Part shown: piece by piece, positions 1 to 5,074 of the stretch
How the letters are laid out: each line of letters opens with the position of its first letter
Numbering within the stretch: the first letter of the stretch is position 1
Assembly (NCBI GenBank): GCA_049292975.1
Contig: JBATRZ010000015.1
Location: 1 to 7,083 of the forward strand
Direction of reading: 5' to 3'
From: JBGSWE01 sp049292975
GTDB taxonomy: Bacteria; Patescibacteriota; Saccharimonadia; Saccharimonadales; JACDBH01
Length of the DNA: 7,083 nt
Notes under the pieces: model-generated
What the model saw: only the letters and a program-made list of their open reading frames with translations
What the model was told of the DNA's origin: nothing
Database searches by the model: none
Made by a program: the position numbers and the translations under genes

Positions 1-96
1 GCTGTAGGCCGCGGTAAAAAACGCTACGACAAACGGCAAGTTATCAAAAGGCGCGACCAAGACCGCGACACTAGCCGCGCACTCCGAAGCCGCTAA
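1..96 (+). CDS. smpB: SsrA-binding protein SmpB, C-terminal fragment (5' end outside window)
   Basis: Frame 1 is open from the window edge to a TAA at 94-96 and gives 31 residues. The fragment carries GRGKKRYDKR followed by a basic, arginine-rich tail. This matches the conserved SmpB C-terminus (typically GKKxxDKRxxxKxR), the segment that enters the ribosomal A site/mRNA channel alongside tmRNA. In the family, SmpB binds tmRNA and supports trans-translation rescue of stalled ribosomes in the cytoplasm. Only the last fifth or so of the usual ~150 residues is visible, so the start, the OB-fold core and the regulation cannot be judged. The stop codon overlaps the stop of the convergent pyrH by three bases. 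The identification rests on a short but distinctive motif. Confidence 0.85.
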   Translation, partial: AVGRGKKRYDKRQVIKRRDQDRDTSRALRSR

Positions 97-797
97 CCGA
101 CGCGGGTGCCGATAGGTTCGCCAGAGACAGCGCGCAGGATATTACCATCTTTGTGCAGGTCAAATACTAGCAAGGGCTTTTGCTGTTCCATGGCCAGGCC
201 CAGGGCGGCCTTGTCCATCACTTGTACCTCGGGGTTCTCTACGGCTTCTTGGAAGCTAAGCGCGTCAAACTTAACGGCGTCTTCAAACCTGGCAGGGTCT
301 TTATCATAAATGCCGTCAACCTTGGTGGCCTTTAGTATGACTTCGCAGTCCAACTCCAGCGCCACGGAAGCAGCTGCCGTATCGGTAGTTAGGTACGGCT
401 TGCCCAGGCCGCCCGCCACGATGACAACGCGTTTCTTCTCCAGGTGCCGTATAGCCCGGCGGCGGATAAACGGCTCGGCGACCTGATTGATCTGTATGTT
501 GGTTTGCAGGCGGGTCGGCTGGCCGTGGTGTTCAAGCATATCCATTAGCGCCAGGCCGTTCATGACGGTCGCCAGCATGCCCATATAATCGGCTGTGGCG
601 CGTTCCAGGCCGTCGCCGGCTACGGCGGCACCGCGCAAAAAGTTACCGCCGCCGACAATAATTACCATCTCTACGCCGGTCTCGGTAGCTTTTTTGATTT
701 CCTCTGCCAGCCAAGCTACAAACTGAGGATCGATACCGCCCTCGCGGCCGGACAGTTGCTCGCCTGAGAGCTTAAGTAATACCCGCTTGTATGCCAT
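93..797 (-). CDS. pyrH: UMP kinase (uridylate kinase)
   Basis: Bacterial UMP kinase of the amino-acid-kinase fold phosphorylates UMP to UDP with ATP in cytoplasmic pyrimidine nucleotide synthesis; it is usually a hexamer feedback-inhibited by UTP. Visible hallmarks, counted from the chosen ATG, are the N-terminal KRVLLKLSGE, the glycine loop GGGNFLRG (~49-56), MGMLATVMNGLAL (~72-84), TTDTAA (~137-142) and LKATKVDGIYDKDP (~155-168). The length of 234 aa is close to the usual 235-245. The frame stays open to a GTG at 822-824 and an in-frame ATG at 804-806. I prefer the ATG at 795-797 because it starts MAYKRVLLKLSGE as in the family and lies 7 nt after an extended -10 box. Its stop overlaps the stop of smpB on the other strand. 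Upstream lies a transposase unit, so pyrH is probably transcribed alone here. Confidence 0.95.
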   Translation of the reverse strand: MAYKRVLLKLSGEQLSGREGGIDPQFVAWLAEEIKKATETGVEMVIIVGGGNFLRGAAVAGDGLERATADYMGMLATVMNGLALMDMLEHHGQPTRLQTNIQINQVAEPFIRRRAIRHLEKKRVVIVAGGLGKPYLTTDTAAASVALELDCEVILKATKVDGIYDKDPARFEDAVKFDALSFQEAVENPEVQVMDKAALGLAMEQQKPLLVFDLHKDGNILRAVSGEPIGTRVG

Positions 798-804
798 TCC
801 CCTC

Positions 805-813
805 ATTTTAACA
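805..813 (-). promoter_or_regulatory. Extended -10 box of pyrH, leaderless-type
   Basis: On the minus strand TGTTAAAAT (TGn plus TAAAAT) ends 7 nt before the ATG at 797-795, which places the expected transcription start on or next to the start codon. A -35 candidate 17 bp upstream (CTGTAG, 828-833) is weak, as is common with extended -10 promoters. A second -10-like box, TAATACT (813-819), ends 6 nt before the in-frame ATG at 806-804. GAGGGG just before the ATG at 797 is probably too close to serve as a normal Shine-Dalgarno site. Confidence 0.5.
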
Positions 814-852
814 GTATTAGCCACAGACTACAGCCCCCATCCCCCCAACCCC

Positions 853-869
853 AAAGGGTCCGACCCTTT
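853..869. repeat. Left GGGTC palindrome of the transposase unit
   Basis: AAAGGGTC-C-GACCCTTT has perfect 8-bp arms around one central base. As RNA it can form a 7-bp stem with a 3-nt loop followed by T-rich sequence, so it might also act as a weak terminator downstream of the transposase gene. A near-identical inverted copy lies at 1657-1673. Confidence 0.8.
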
Positions 870-1002
870 TAAGAGATATATACGTGCATTCATCTGTTAA
901 TATATTTTCAATGAACTATTGTATATTTTGGAGGAGTATTTGTGACACTACTTTTCGTATATCACATGTGGCGGTGAGTTGTTTTGGTGACTACAGTTTA
1001 GT

Positions 1003-1620
1003 TTAGCTATTTGCCAGTTCGGTTTTTATCACTTCTAGTACTGACTTGTGTTCTTTATGGTCATCTACAAAATTTCTGTAATCGTAACCTTTAAAAATCT
1101 GCAAAATCCTTTCTGGATGCAGCCATCTTGGTACAGCACCACCCGTATATGACCGGTAACTGGAATACTGGTATCTTGCATAGTTGCGCGGATTAAGGTG
1201 GATGTACCGGCTTATGTGCTGCAGATAATCATCACGCGTGATACGCGCTGCACGATATTTCCCCTGGAACAGCGTACCGGGCCGTGTGTACTTTAAATTG
1301 AAGTACATGGTGTAGCTGACCGTAAGAGATTTGATTAGCAGGGGAAGCGCTGAGGGTTCGTGCTTAATGTAAAACAGCAGATGTATGTGATTTCTCATCA
1401 GGCAGTAAGCCAGTAGCTCGACATCCGAATCAAACTTGGGGTATTCCGCACCACTACCATCAAAATCATTGACTTTTGGATCCAGATAGCGGGCAATTAG
1501 GTGCAGGTAGTATTCCTTGTCGTAGTCATCCAGGAAAATAGGCTGCTTACCTGCACCCCTGTTATAAACATGATAGTATCCGCCCGTCTCAAAGGCCCGT
1601 ATAGTATTCCTTGCTGGCAT
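1003..1620 (-). CDS. REP-associated-type tyrosine transposase (Y1_Tnp / HUH family)
   Basis: The 205-residue protein belongs to the Y1 transposase family (IS200-like; COG1943, REP-associated RayT branch), single-strand DNA endonucleases that cut and join at hairpins through a covalent tyrosine link. Visible features are an N-terminal GGYYHVYNRGAGKQPIF segment (~13-29), the HUH metal motif in CLMRNHIHLLFY (His78 and His80), GTLFQGKYRA (115-124) and DDYLQHISRYIHLNP (~130-144). The last contains the probable catalytic tyrosine, Tyr139 or possibly Tyr132. The length fits an intact protein with no frameshift or stop. The gene lies alone between inverted palindromes and upstream of pyrH in the same direction. 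Its ATG at 1618-1620 has a TTGACA -35 overlapping the right palindrome. No accessory TnpB or cargo gene is present. The family call is firm; whether it is active is unknown. Confidence 0.9.
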   Translation of the reverse strand: MPARNTIRAFETGGYYHVYNRGAGKQPIFLDDYDKEYYLHLIARYLDPKVNDFDGSGAEYPKFDSDVELLAYCLMRNHIHLLFYIKHEPSALPLLIKSLTVSYTMYFNLKYTRPGTLFQGKYRAARITRDDYLQHISRYIHLNPRNYARYQYSSYRSYTGGAVPRWLHPERILQIFKGYDYRNFVDDHKEHKSVLEVIKTELANS

Positions 1621-1630
1621 CTATATCTAC

Positions 1631-1659
1631 AGGTTATTGCACAGTTTCTCATCTGTCAA
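1631..1659 (-). promoter_or_regulatory. Promoter of the Y1 transposase gene
   Basis: On the minus strand a perfect -35 TTGACA (1659-1654) is followed after 17 bp by TAACCT (1636-1631), a weak -10. The start codon at 1620-1618 is 10 nt further on, so the leader would be only a few nt. TAGATA (1629-1624) is an alternative -10 with poor -35 spacing. The -35 overlaps the edge of the right palindrome by two bases, so transposase binding there could repress its own gene (inference). Confidence 0.45.
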
Positions 1660-1673
1660 GGGTCGGACCCTTT
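1657..1673. repeat. Right GGGTC palindrome of the transposase unit
   Basis: CAAGGGTC-G-GACCCTTT has 7-bp perfect arms (1658-1664 and 1666-1672). Its reverse complement matches the left palindrome at 853-869 except for one terminal base. It overlaps the -35 of the transposase promoter. Confidence 0.8.
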
Positions 1674-1731
1674 ATGGCTTTACGGGCTGGGGCGGGGCTG
1701 GTAACGTCGCTGTTAGTTTTGGGCTGTGGGG

Positions 1732-1737
1732 TATACT
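1732..1737 (+). promoter_or_regulatory. -10 box of the MBL-fold gene, leaderless-type
   Basis: TATACT (five of six consensus bases) ends 6 nt before the ATG at 1744, so transcription would begin at or within a base or two of the start codon. No good -35 and no Shine-Dalgarno site are visible. This favours the ATG at 1744 over the in-frame GTG at 1726, which would put the -10 box inside the coding region. Confidence 0.55.
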
Positions 1738-1743
1738 TGGAAC

Positions 1744-2373
1744 ATGAGATTAACGAAACTCGAGCATTCGTGCATCATCTTGGAGCAGGACGGGCAGAAG
1801 CTGGTGATTGACCCCGGTGTCTTTAGCAAGCTGCCAGAGGATTTGACTAATGTTGCCGCAGTCATAGTGACCCATGAACACGCTGACCATTTTGACGGCC
1901 CAAATCTGGATAGGATACTGGCGGCCAGCCCCGGCGCCAAACTGTTCGCCCCCGCCGAGGTGGCGGGGCAGCGCCAAGGGGCCGGCATACCGAAGATACA
2001 AACCAGCTACCGTGCAGGGCCGTTCAGCCTGGAATTCTTTGGCGAGCAGCATGCCATTATCCACCCCAGCTATCCGTACCCGCACAACCTGTCAGTGCTT
2101 ATCAACGATTCCGTTTATTTCCCAGGCGATAGCTTCACGCTGCCCGAACGCGAAGTGAAGACCCTGCTGCTGCCCGCCAATGCACCGTGGGCCAAAGTAT
2201 CCGAAACTATGGATTTCTTTGCCGCCTTAAAGCCTGCGCGGGCATTCCCTGTGCACGATGCGCTGCTGTCTGAAGCTGGCCAACTGGTGTACGACGCCTG
2301 GTTACAGCGCGCTGCCGAAAAAGCGGACGCCAGCTACCGCCGCCTAGCCATAGGTGAGAGCATTAATATCTAA
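1744..2373 (+). CDS. MBL-fold metal-dependent hydrolase (COG2220/UlaG-like)
   Basis: The 209-residue cytoplasmic protein has the metallo-beta-lactamase fold. Beta-strand residues LVIDPG (~20-25) precede the metal motif THEHADH (His44, His46, Asp48, His49). Further possible ligands are a histidine of the QHAIIH segment (103 or 107), Asp129 in YFPGDS, and His171 in FPVHDA near the end. This arrangement fits the UlaG-like COG2220 branch ('Zn-dependent hydrolases of the beta-lactamase fold') rather than beta-lactamases or RNase J, which carry extra domains. The substrate cannot be read from sequence, and many members are annotated only by fold. The ATG at 1744 starts MRLTKLEHSC, the usual first strand of the family, and follows a close -10 box. 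The gene ends 23 nt before the exonuclease gene, which has its own -10 in the gap. Confidence 0.88.
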   Translation: MRLTKLEHSCIILEQDGQKLVIDPGVFSKLPEDLTNVAAVIVTHEHADHFDGPNLDRILAASPGAKLFAPAEVAGQRQGAGIPKIQTSYRAGPFSLEFFGEQHAIIHPSYPYPHNLSVLINDSVYFPGDSFTLPEREVKTLLLPANAPWAKVSETMDFFAALKPARAFPVHDALLSEAGQLVYDAWLQRAAEKADASYRRLAIGESINI

Positions 2374-2384
2374 CGGTTTTCAGT

Positions 2385-2390
2385 TACAAT
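2385..2390 (+). promoter_or_regulatory. -10 box of the exonuclease III gene, leaderless-type
   Basis: TACAAT lies in the 23-nt gap after the MBL stop and ends 6 nt before the GTG at 2397. No Shine-Dalgarno site precedes the GTG. A TTAATA sequence (2363-2368, spacer 16) is a weak -35 candidate within the end of the previous gene. The predicted transcript would start at the GTG itself. Confidence 0.5.
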
Positions 2391-2396
2391 AACTGC

Positions 2397-3233
2397 GTGA
2401 AGATTTACTCGTGGAACGTTAATGGCATCCGTGCCGTAGTGCGAAAAGGCGAATTCCAGAAGTTTATGGCCGCACACAGCCCCGATATCTTGTGCCTGCA
2501 AGAGACCAAGGCTGAACAAGGGCAGGCCGAAGTAGACCTGGCCGGCTACGAAGAGTACTGGAATTCCAGCCGGGCCAAAAAAGGTTACAGCGGCACGGCC
2601 ATCTTTACCAAGCTCAAACCCATTGCCGTAATCAACGATATCCCAGAGGAGTTCGTTAAATCCGGCGGCCTGCTGCTGGATAAGTACGGCCATAGCAATG
2701 ACGAGGGCCGGGTGATAGCCGCCGAATTCGATGAATTTTACTTAGTAACCGCCTACACGCCTAACGCCAAAGACGATCTGACCCGCATCCCTTTGCGCCT
2801 GCAATGGGACAAGGCTATGATGCTGTATTGCGCCGATTTGCAGAAGAAGAAGCCCGTGATTTACTGCGGTGACATGAATGTTGCTCATACCGAGGATGAC
2901 CTAGCCAATCCGCAATCCAACATCGGCAAAAAGGGCTTTACGGCCGAGGAACGCACAGGCTTTGATAACTGGCTGGTAGCCGGTTTTGTAGACACCTTCC
3001 GTATCTTCAAGCAGGGCAACGGACACTACACCTGGTGGAGCCATTTTGCTCGTGCGCGCGAGCGCAACGTCGGCTGGCGGATAGATTACTTCTTGGTGTC
3101 AGAACCGCTTAAAAGCAAGATTAAAGCAGCAGAGATCCACCCAGACCAGCTAGGCTCGGACCACTGCCCGGTAAGCATAGAGCTGGCTTATACAAAGCGG
3201 TTGAACAGATTGACCAGTAAGAGTACACTTTAG
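2397..3233 (+). CDS. xth: Exodeoxyribonuclease III / AP endonuclease (ExoA-XthA-APE1 family)
   Basis: This 278-residue EEP-fold enzyme cleaves DNA 5' of abasic sites and removes 3' blocking groups in base-excision repair; relatives also have 3'-5' exonuclease activity. All family active-site elements are present: Asn7 in SWNVNGIR, Glu36 in CLQETK, Tyr120 in AYTPNA, Asp159 and Asn161 in GDMNVAHTEDDL, Asp230 in GWRIDYF, and the final Ser254-Asp255-His256 triad. WWSHFARARERNVGWRIDYFLVS resembles the ExoA/APE1 type. The length is typical for a single-domain enzyme, so it is almost certainly functional. The GTG start is supported because MKIYSWNVNG is the canonical N-terminus and nothing earlier fits. 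The gene follows the MBL hydrolase with a small gap, and the promoter of the next gene lies in its last codons. Confidence 0.95.
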   Translation: MKIYSWNVNGIRAVVRKGEFQKFMAAHSPDILCLQETKAEQGQAEVDLAGYEEYWNSSRAKKGYSGTAIFTKLKPIAVINDIPEEFVKSGGLLLDKYGHSNDEGRVIAAEFDEFYLVTAYTPNAKDDLTRIPLRLQWDKAMMLYCADLQKKKPVIYCGDMNVAHTEDDLANPQSNIGKKGFTAEERTGFDNWLVAGFVDTFRIFKQGNGHYTWWSHFARARERNVGWRIDYFLVSEPLKSKIKAAEIHPDQLGSDHCPVSIELAYTKRLNRLTSKSTL

Positions 3234-3244
3234 GGCAAAGGAGG
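3201..3244 (+). promoter_or_regulatory. Promoter and Shine-Dalgarno site of the 52-aa membrane protein gene
   Basis: TTGAAC (3201-3206), a 17-bp spacer and TACACT (3224-3229) form a promoter inside the last codons of the exonuclease gene. The expected start near 3236 gives a leader of about 13 nt. It holds AAAGGAGG (3237-3244), a strong ribosome binding site 4 nt before the ATG at 3249. Unlike most genes here, this one has a leadered start. Confidence 0.55.
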
Positions 3245-3248
3245 CCCC

Positions 3249-3407
3249 ATGCCTAAAAAAACCACTGCGAAGAAAAGTGCCAGCCATAGGCGTACTAAAG
3301 CCAAGCGGTCCGGTGCGGTTATTCTGTTCGGAGCGTTCGGTCTAGCTTTGTGCGCACTGCTGCTGGTCAAGTTCCTGGTTGCCAATTACACCATAGTTAC
3401 CAAATAG
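3249..3407 (+). CDS. Small single-TM protein, 52 aa, function unknown
   Basis: I do not recognise this protein. The ATG has an excellent Shine-Dalgarno site (AAAGGAGG, 4 nt away) and its own promoter, which makes expression likely despite the short length. Residues 1-21 are very basic (many Lys and Arg, starting MPKKTTAKK). Residues 23-45 form one hydrophobic segment (VILFGAFGLALCALLLVKFLV), and a seven-residue tail ends at a TAG. By the positive-inside rule the N-terminus is probably cytoplasmic. It begins 15 nt after the exonuclease stop. The next gene product shares the MPKK start, a Lys/Thr-rich cytoplasmic head and a single TM segment, so the two may be related or work together at the membrane (inference). 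TAGTAA gives tandem stops. Confidence 0.7.
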   Translation: MPKKTTAKKSASHRRTKAKRSGAVILFGAFGLALCALLLVKFLVANYTIVTK

Positions 3408-3427
3408 TAAATCGCCACGCTGGGCGG

Positions 3428-3470
3428 TTGTAAGCATAAGCCTTAAGCTTTAAAATCAAGGCCCAGGAGA
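3428..3470 (+). promoter_or_regulatory. Promoter and Shine-Dalgarno site of the 230-aa membrane protein gene
   Basis: TTGTAA (3428-3433), a 17-bp spacer and TAAAAT (3451-3456) form a good sigma70-type promoter. The expected start near 3463 gives a leader of about 13 nt with AGGAGA (3465-3470) 5 nt before the ATG at 3476. The -10 lies in the loop of a short inverted repeat, GCCTT (3440-3444) with AAGGC (3458-3462). It has no clear role. Confidence 0.55.
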
Positions 3471-3475
3471 GCAGC

Positions 3476-4168
3476 ATGCCCAAAAAACAATCAACCAAGC
3501 ATAAAACCACGAAGTTCCCGTTTGCTCACCCAACTAAGCACGGCCGATTGCATTGGAAGAAAGTGCTCTATATAGTTTTGGGCGGCGCCTTCGGCCTGGT
3601 GCTTGTCGCAGCTGTCACGGCACAGGTGATTTATAACAAACTGCTTTGGGACTGGGCGAGCGAACAAAGCACGGTCAAGATAACCCTGCTCATCCAAAGT
3701 GCGCTGGAGGGCCTGGAAAGCATAAAGGCCGAACCCGGGGATGCTGAGGACGGCAGGCAGCTTATCCCCGAATCACGGCTGGCTCTGCCCGCGGAGACAG
3801 ATGAAGTGCGCAGACTCTTGTACCACTACAACGCAGCCGATTCCGGCACAGACGGCGCTGGCTACACTTGGGATTATCCGGAAACGGTGCAGGTTACTAC
3901 CAAGCAGCTTGCGGTGCAATCACGCACACGCTTGATGACAGGCCACAAGACGGAAGATGTCTTTAATCTATTACCGGCAGCGCAGGCATGCAACCGCGGT
4001 TTTACCCTGCAGTTTACCGGGGAAAACGAGAATGGCCTGCGTCTTAGCGGCCAGCGCCAGCTTAGCGATGGCCGGACGCTCTACGTATTCCGCGAGCCGG
4101 CATGTAATTTTGATGAAGATACGGTGGATGCGCTCGAAACCTACCTGCTGCAAGCCCAGAGCTACTAA
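3476..4168 (+). CDS. Single-TM protein with extracytoplasmic domain, 230 aa, function unknown
   Basis: I do not recognise this family. Residues 1-29 are cytoplasmic and basic (MPKKQSTKHK, then His/Lys-rich), and residues ~30-52 form one TM helix (VLYIVLGGAFGLVLVAAVTA). The remaining ~175 residues should lie outside the membrane, as in a type II or signal-anchored protein. The outer part is mixed alpha/beta in appearance and ends in a probable helix (TVDALETYLLQAQ). It has only two cysteines, Cys172 (AQACN) and Cys210 (EPACN), both followed by Asn, which could form a disulfide if the domain is exported. The ATG has an AGGAGA site 5 nt upstream. The gene follows the 52-aa TM protein by 68 nt, with its own promoter between them. 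Neither a catalytic motif nor a lipobox is visible. Confidence 0.8.
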   Translation: MPKKQSTKHKTTKFPFAHPTKHGRLHWKKVLYIVLGGAFGLVLVAAVTAQVIYNKLLWDWASEQSTVKITLLIQSALEGLESIKAEPGDAEDGRQLIPESRLALPAETDEVRRLLYHYNAADSGTDGAGYTWDYPETVQVTTKQLAVQSRTRLMTGHKTEDVFNLLPAAQACNRGFTLQFTGENENGLRLSGQRQLSDGRTLYVFREPACNFDEDTVDALETYLLQAQSY

Positions 4169-4170
4169 TT

Positions 4171-4179
4171 TGCTACAAT
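4171..4179 (+). promoter_or_regulatory. Extended -10 box of the HAD phosphatase gene, leaderless-type
   Basis: TGCTACAAT (TGn plus TACAAT) starts 2 nt after the stop of the previous gene and ends 7 nt before the ATG at 4187. No Shine-Dalgarno site is visible. The predicted transcription start falls on the start codon. Confidence 0.55.
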
Positions 4180-4186
4180 AACCGTA

Positions 4187-5074
4187 ATGGCAGGGAAGAA
4201 ATTCGCGGTTTTTGACATAGACGGCACAATTGCGCGGTCGGCGCTGTTTTTTCAGGTCGTAGACGAGCTTATCGTCCGCGGCTACCTGCCAGCAGAATAC
4301 CGTGAAAAACTGGATGAAAAATATGAGCGGTACCGCCAACGCACACATGCCGGAGCGTTCAACGAGTATGCCCAGGTGTCCGTAGAAGCGCTGCTGGGCA
4401 ACGTGCACAAACTGAGAGCTGCAGATTACCGTGAAGCAGTAGACGCCGTTACAGCCAAAACCAGCAAGTATGTCTACACCTACACGCGCGACCTGATACG
4501 CAAGCTCAAAGACCAGGGATATTTCCTAATTGCACTATCGGGTTCAGAGATGTACTCGGTCAAACGCTTTACCGGCCAATTTGATTTTGATGTGGCCATT
4601 GGCGAGCTGTATCACGAAAAAGACGGGGTCTTTACCGGTGAGATTGAGGAAGTCATCCATAAAAAAGATATATTTATCAAGCAGCTGGTAAGCGAGCACG
4701 GCCTAAGCTATAAAAGCAGCATCGCCGTAGGCGACAGCATCGGCGACAAAGAGATGCTTGAAATTGTCGAGTACCCGGTAGCATTTAATCCCGAGCAAAG
4801 ATTGTATGATTTGGCACTGAAGAACAAGTGGAAGATAGTAGTAGAGCGCAAAAATGTCATCTATGAGTTAGTCCCCCGCCGCACCTGCCTATGCGGGCCT
4901 GATCACACTAAATCAGCACCGGGCAGCTTAACCAGTCCGCTTACCATAGCTAAGGCTATGCCGCGGGACATGCCTGATCCGTCCAGCACCACTCCAGAGC
5001 AGTCATCTTGCCGCAAATGCAGCTGCGGCGGGGAACCCGGGCCAGCTAAAGACGGCTACTGGTTAGCCGGCTAA
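4187..5074 (+). CDS. HAD-IB family phosphatase (SerB-like) with unusual C-terminal tail
   Basis: This is a cytoplasmic haloacid-dehalogenase phosphohydrolase of the SerB-like IB subfamily. Motif I is FDIDGT (nucleophile Asp10, acid Asp12), motif II is LSGS (Ser118), the motif III lysine is Lys159 or Lys160 (IHKKD), and motif IV is VGDSIGDKEM (Asp183, Asp187). A helical cap lies between motifs I and II (~20-95). Members dephosphorylate small phosphomonoesters; phosphoserine is one possibility, but the substrate cannot be told. The domain normally ends soon after NPEQRLYDLA...WKIVVERKNVIYEL (~residue 228). Residues 229-295 are rich in Pro, Ser, Cys and Gly, look unlike the rest of the fold, and run 12 bp into the convergent sensor kinase gene. 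I suspect a read-through or frameshift extension. The core call is firm and the tail doubtful. Confidence 0.88.
   Translation: MAGKKFAVFDIDGTIARSALFFQVVDELIVRGYLPAEYREKLDEKYERYRQRTHAGAFNEYAQVSVEALLGNVHKLRAADYREAVDAVTAKTSKYVYTYTRDLIRKLKDQGYFLIALSGSEMYSVKRFTGQFDFDVAIGELYHEKDGVFTGEIEEVIHKKDIFIKQLVSEHGLSYKSSIAVGDSIGDKEMLEIVEYPVAFNPEQRLYDLALKNKWKIVVERKNVIYELVPRRTCLCGPDHTKSAPGSLTSPLTIAKAMPRDMPDPSSTTPEQSSCRKCSCGGEPGPAKDGYWLAG
4903..5016 (-). pseudogene. Possible remnant of a PBP4/DacB-like (peptidase S13) gene, antisense to the HAD tail
   Basis: The minus frame between a TAG (5056-5058) and a TGA (4903-4905) reads, near its middle, SGVVLDGSGMSRGIALAMV. DGSGLSR is a conserved motif of D-alanyl-D-alanine carboxypeptidases of the PBP4 (S13) family and is often followed by GNxLxP. 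No SxxK or KTG motif is nearby, and the frame stops 22 codons after the motif, so at most a fragment survives. The only potential starts before the motif are a TTG at 5016 and a CTG. It may equally be a chance frame, and the motif match is from memory rather than an alignment. Confidence 0.2.

Larger units (their letters stand above)
853..1673 (-). mobile_element. REP-type transposase unit bounded by inverted GGGTC palindromes
   Basis: An 821-bp block holds one Y1 transposase gene between two 17-bp palindromes: 853-869 AAAGGGTCCGACCCTTT and, read on the minus strand, 1673-1657 AAAGGGTCCGACCCTTG. The two agree at 16 of 17 positions and lie in opposite orientation. The non-coding flank between the left palindrome and the gene (870-1002) is clearly more AT-rich than the surrounding genes, which suggests a separate origin. 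RAYT transposases are known to act on short palindromic REP sequences beside their gene. That these palindromes are its substrate is inference. I see no convincing target-site duplication, and the exact ends are uncertain. Confidence 0.6.

Noticed and set aside
798..824. GTG start for pyrH at 822-824 (243 aa)
   Set aside because: It adds nine residues not typical of the family and would put both -10 boxes inside the gene. The ATG at 795-797 gives the usual MxYKRVLLKLSGE start.
931..977. GGAGGA followed by a GTG at 942 as a small gene
   Set aside because: The frame stops after 11 codons and lies in the AT-rich flank of the transposase unit; the GGAGGA is probably chance.
1726..1743. GTG start for the MBL-fold gene at 1726
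   Set aside because: The -10 TATACT would be coding, there is no ribosome binding site, and the family N-terminus begins at the ATG at 1744.
4879..5029. Hairpins CCGCA/TGCGG (4879-4896) and GCCGCA/TGCGGC (5010-5029) as terminators between convergent genes
   Set aside because: Both are short and neither is followed by a T run on either strand, so an intrinsic terminator call is not supported.
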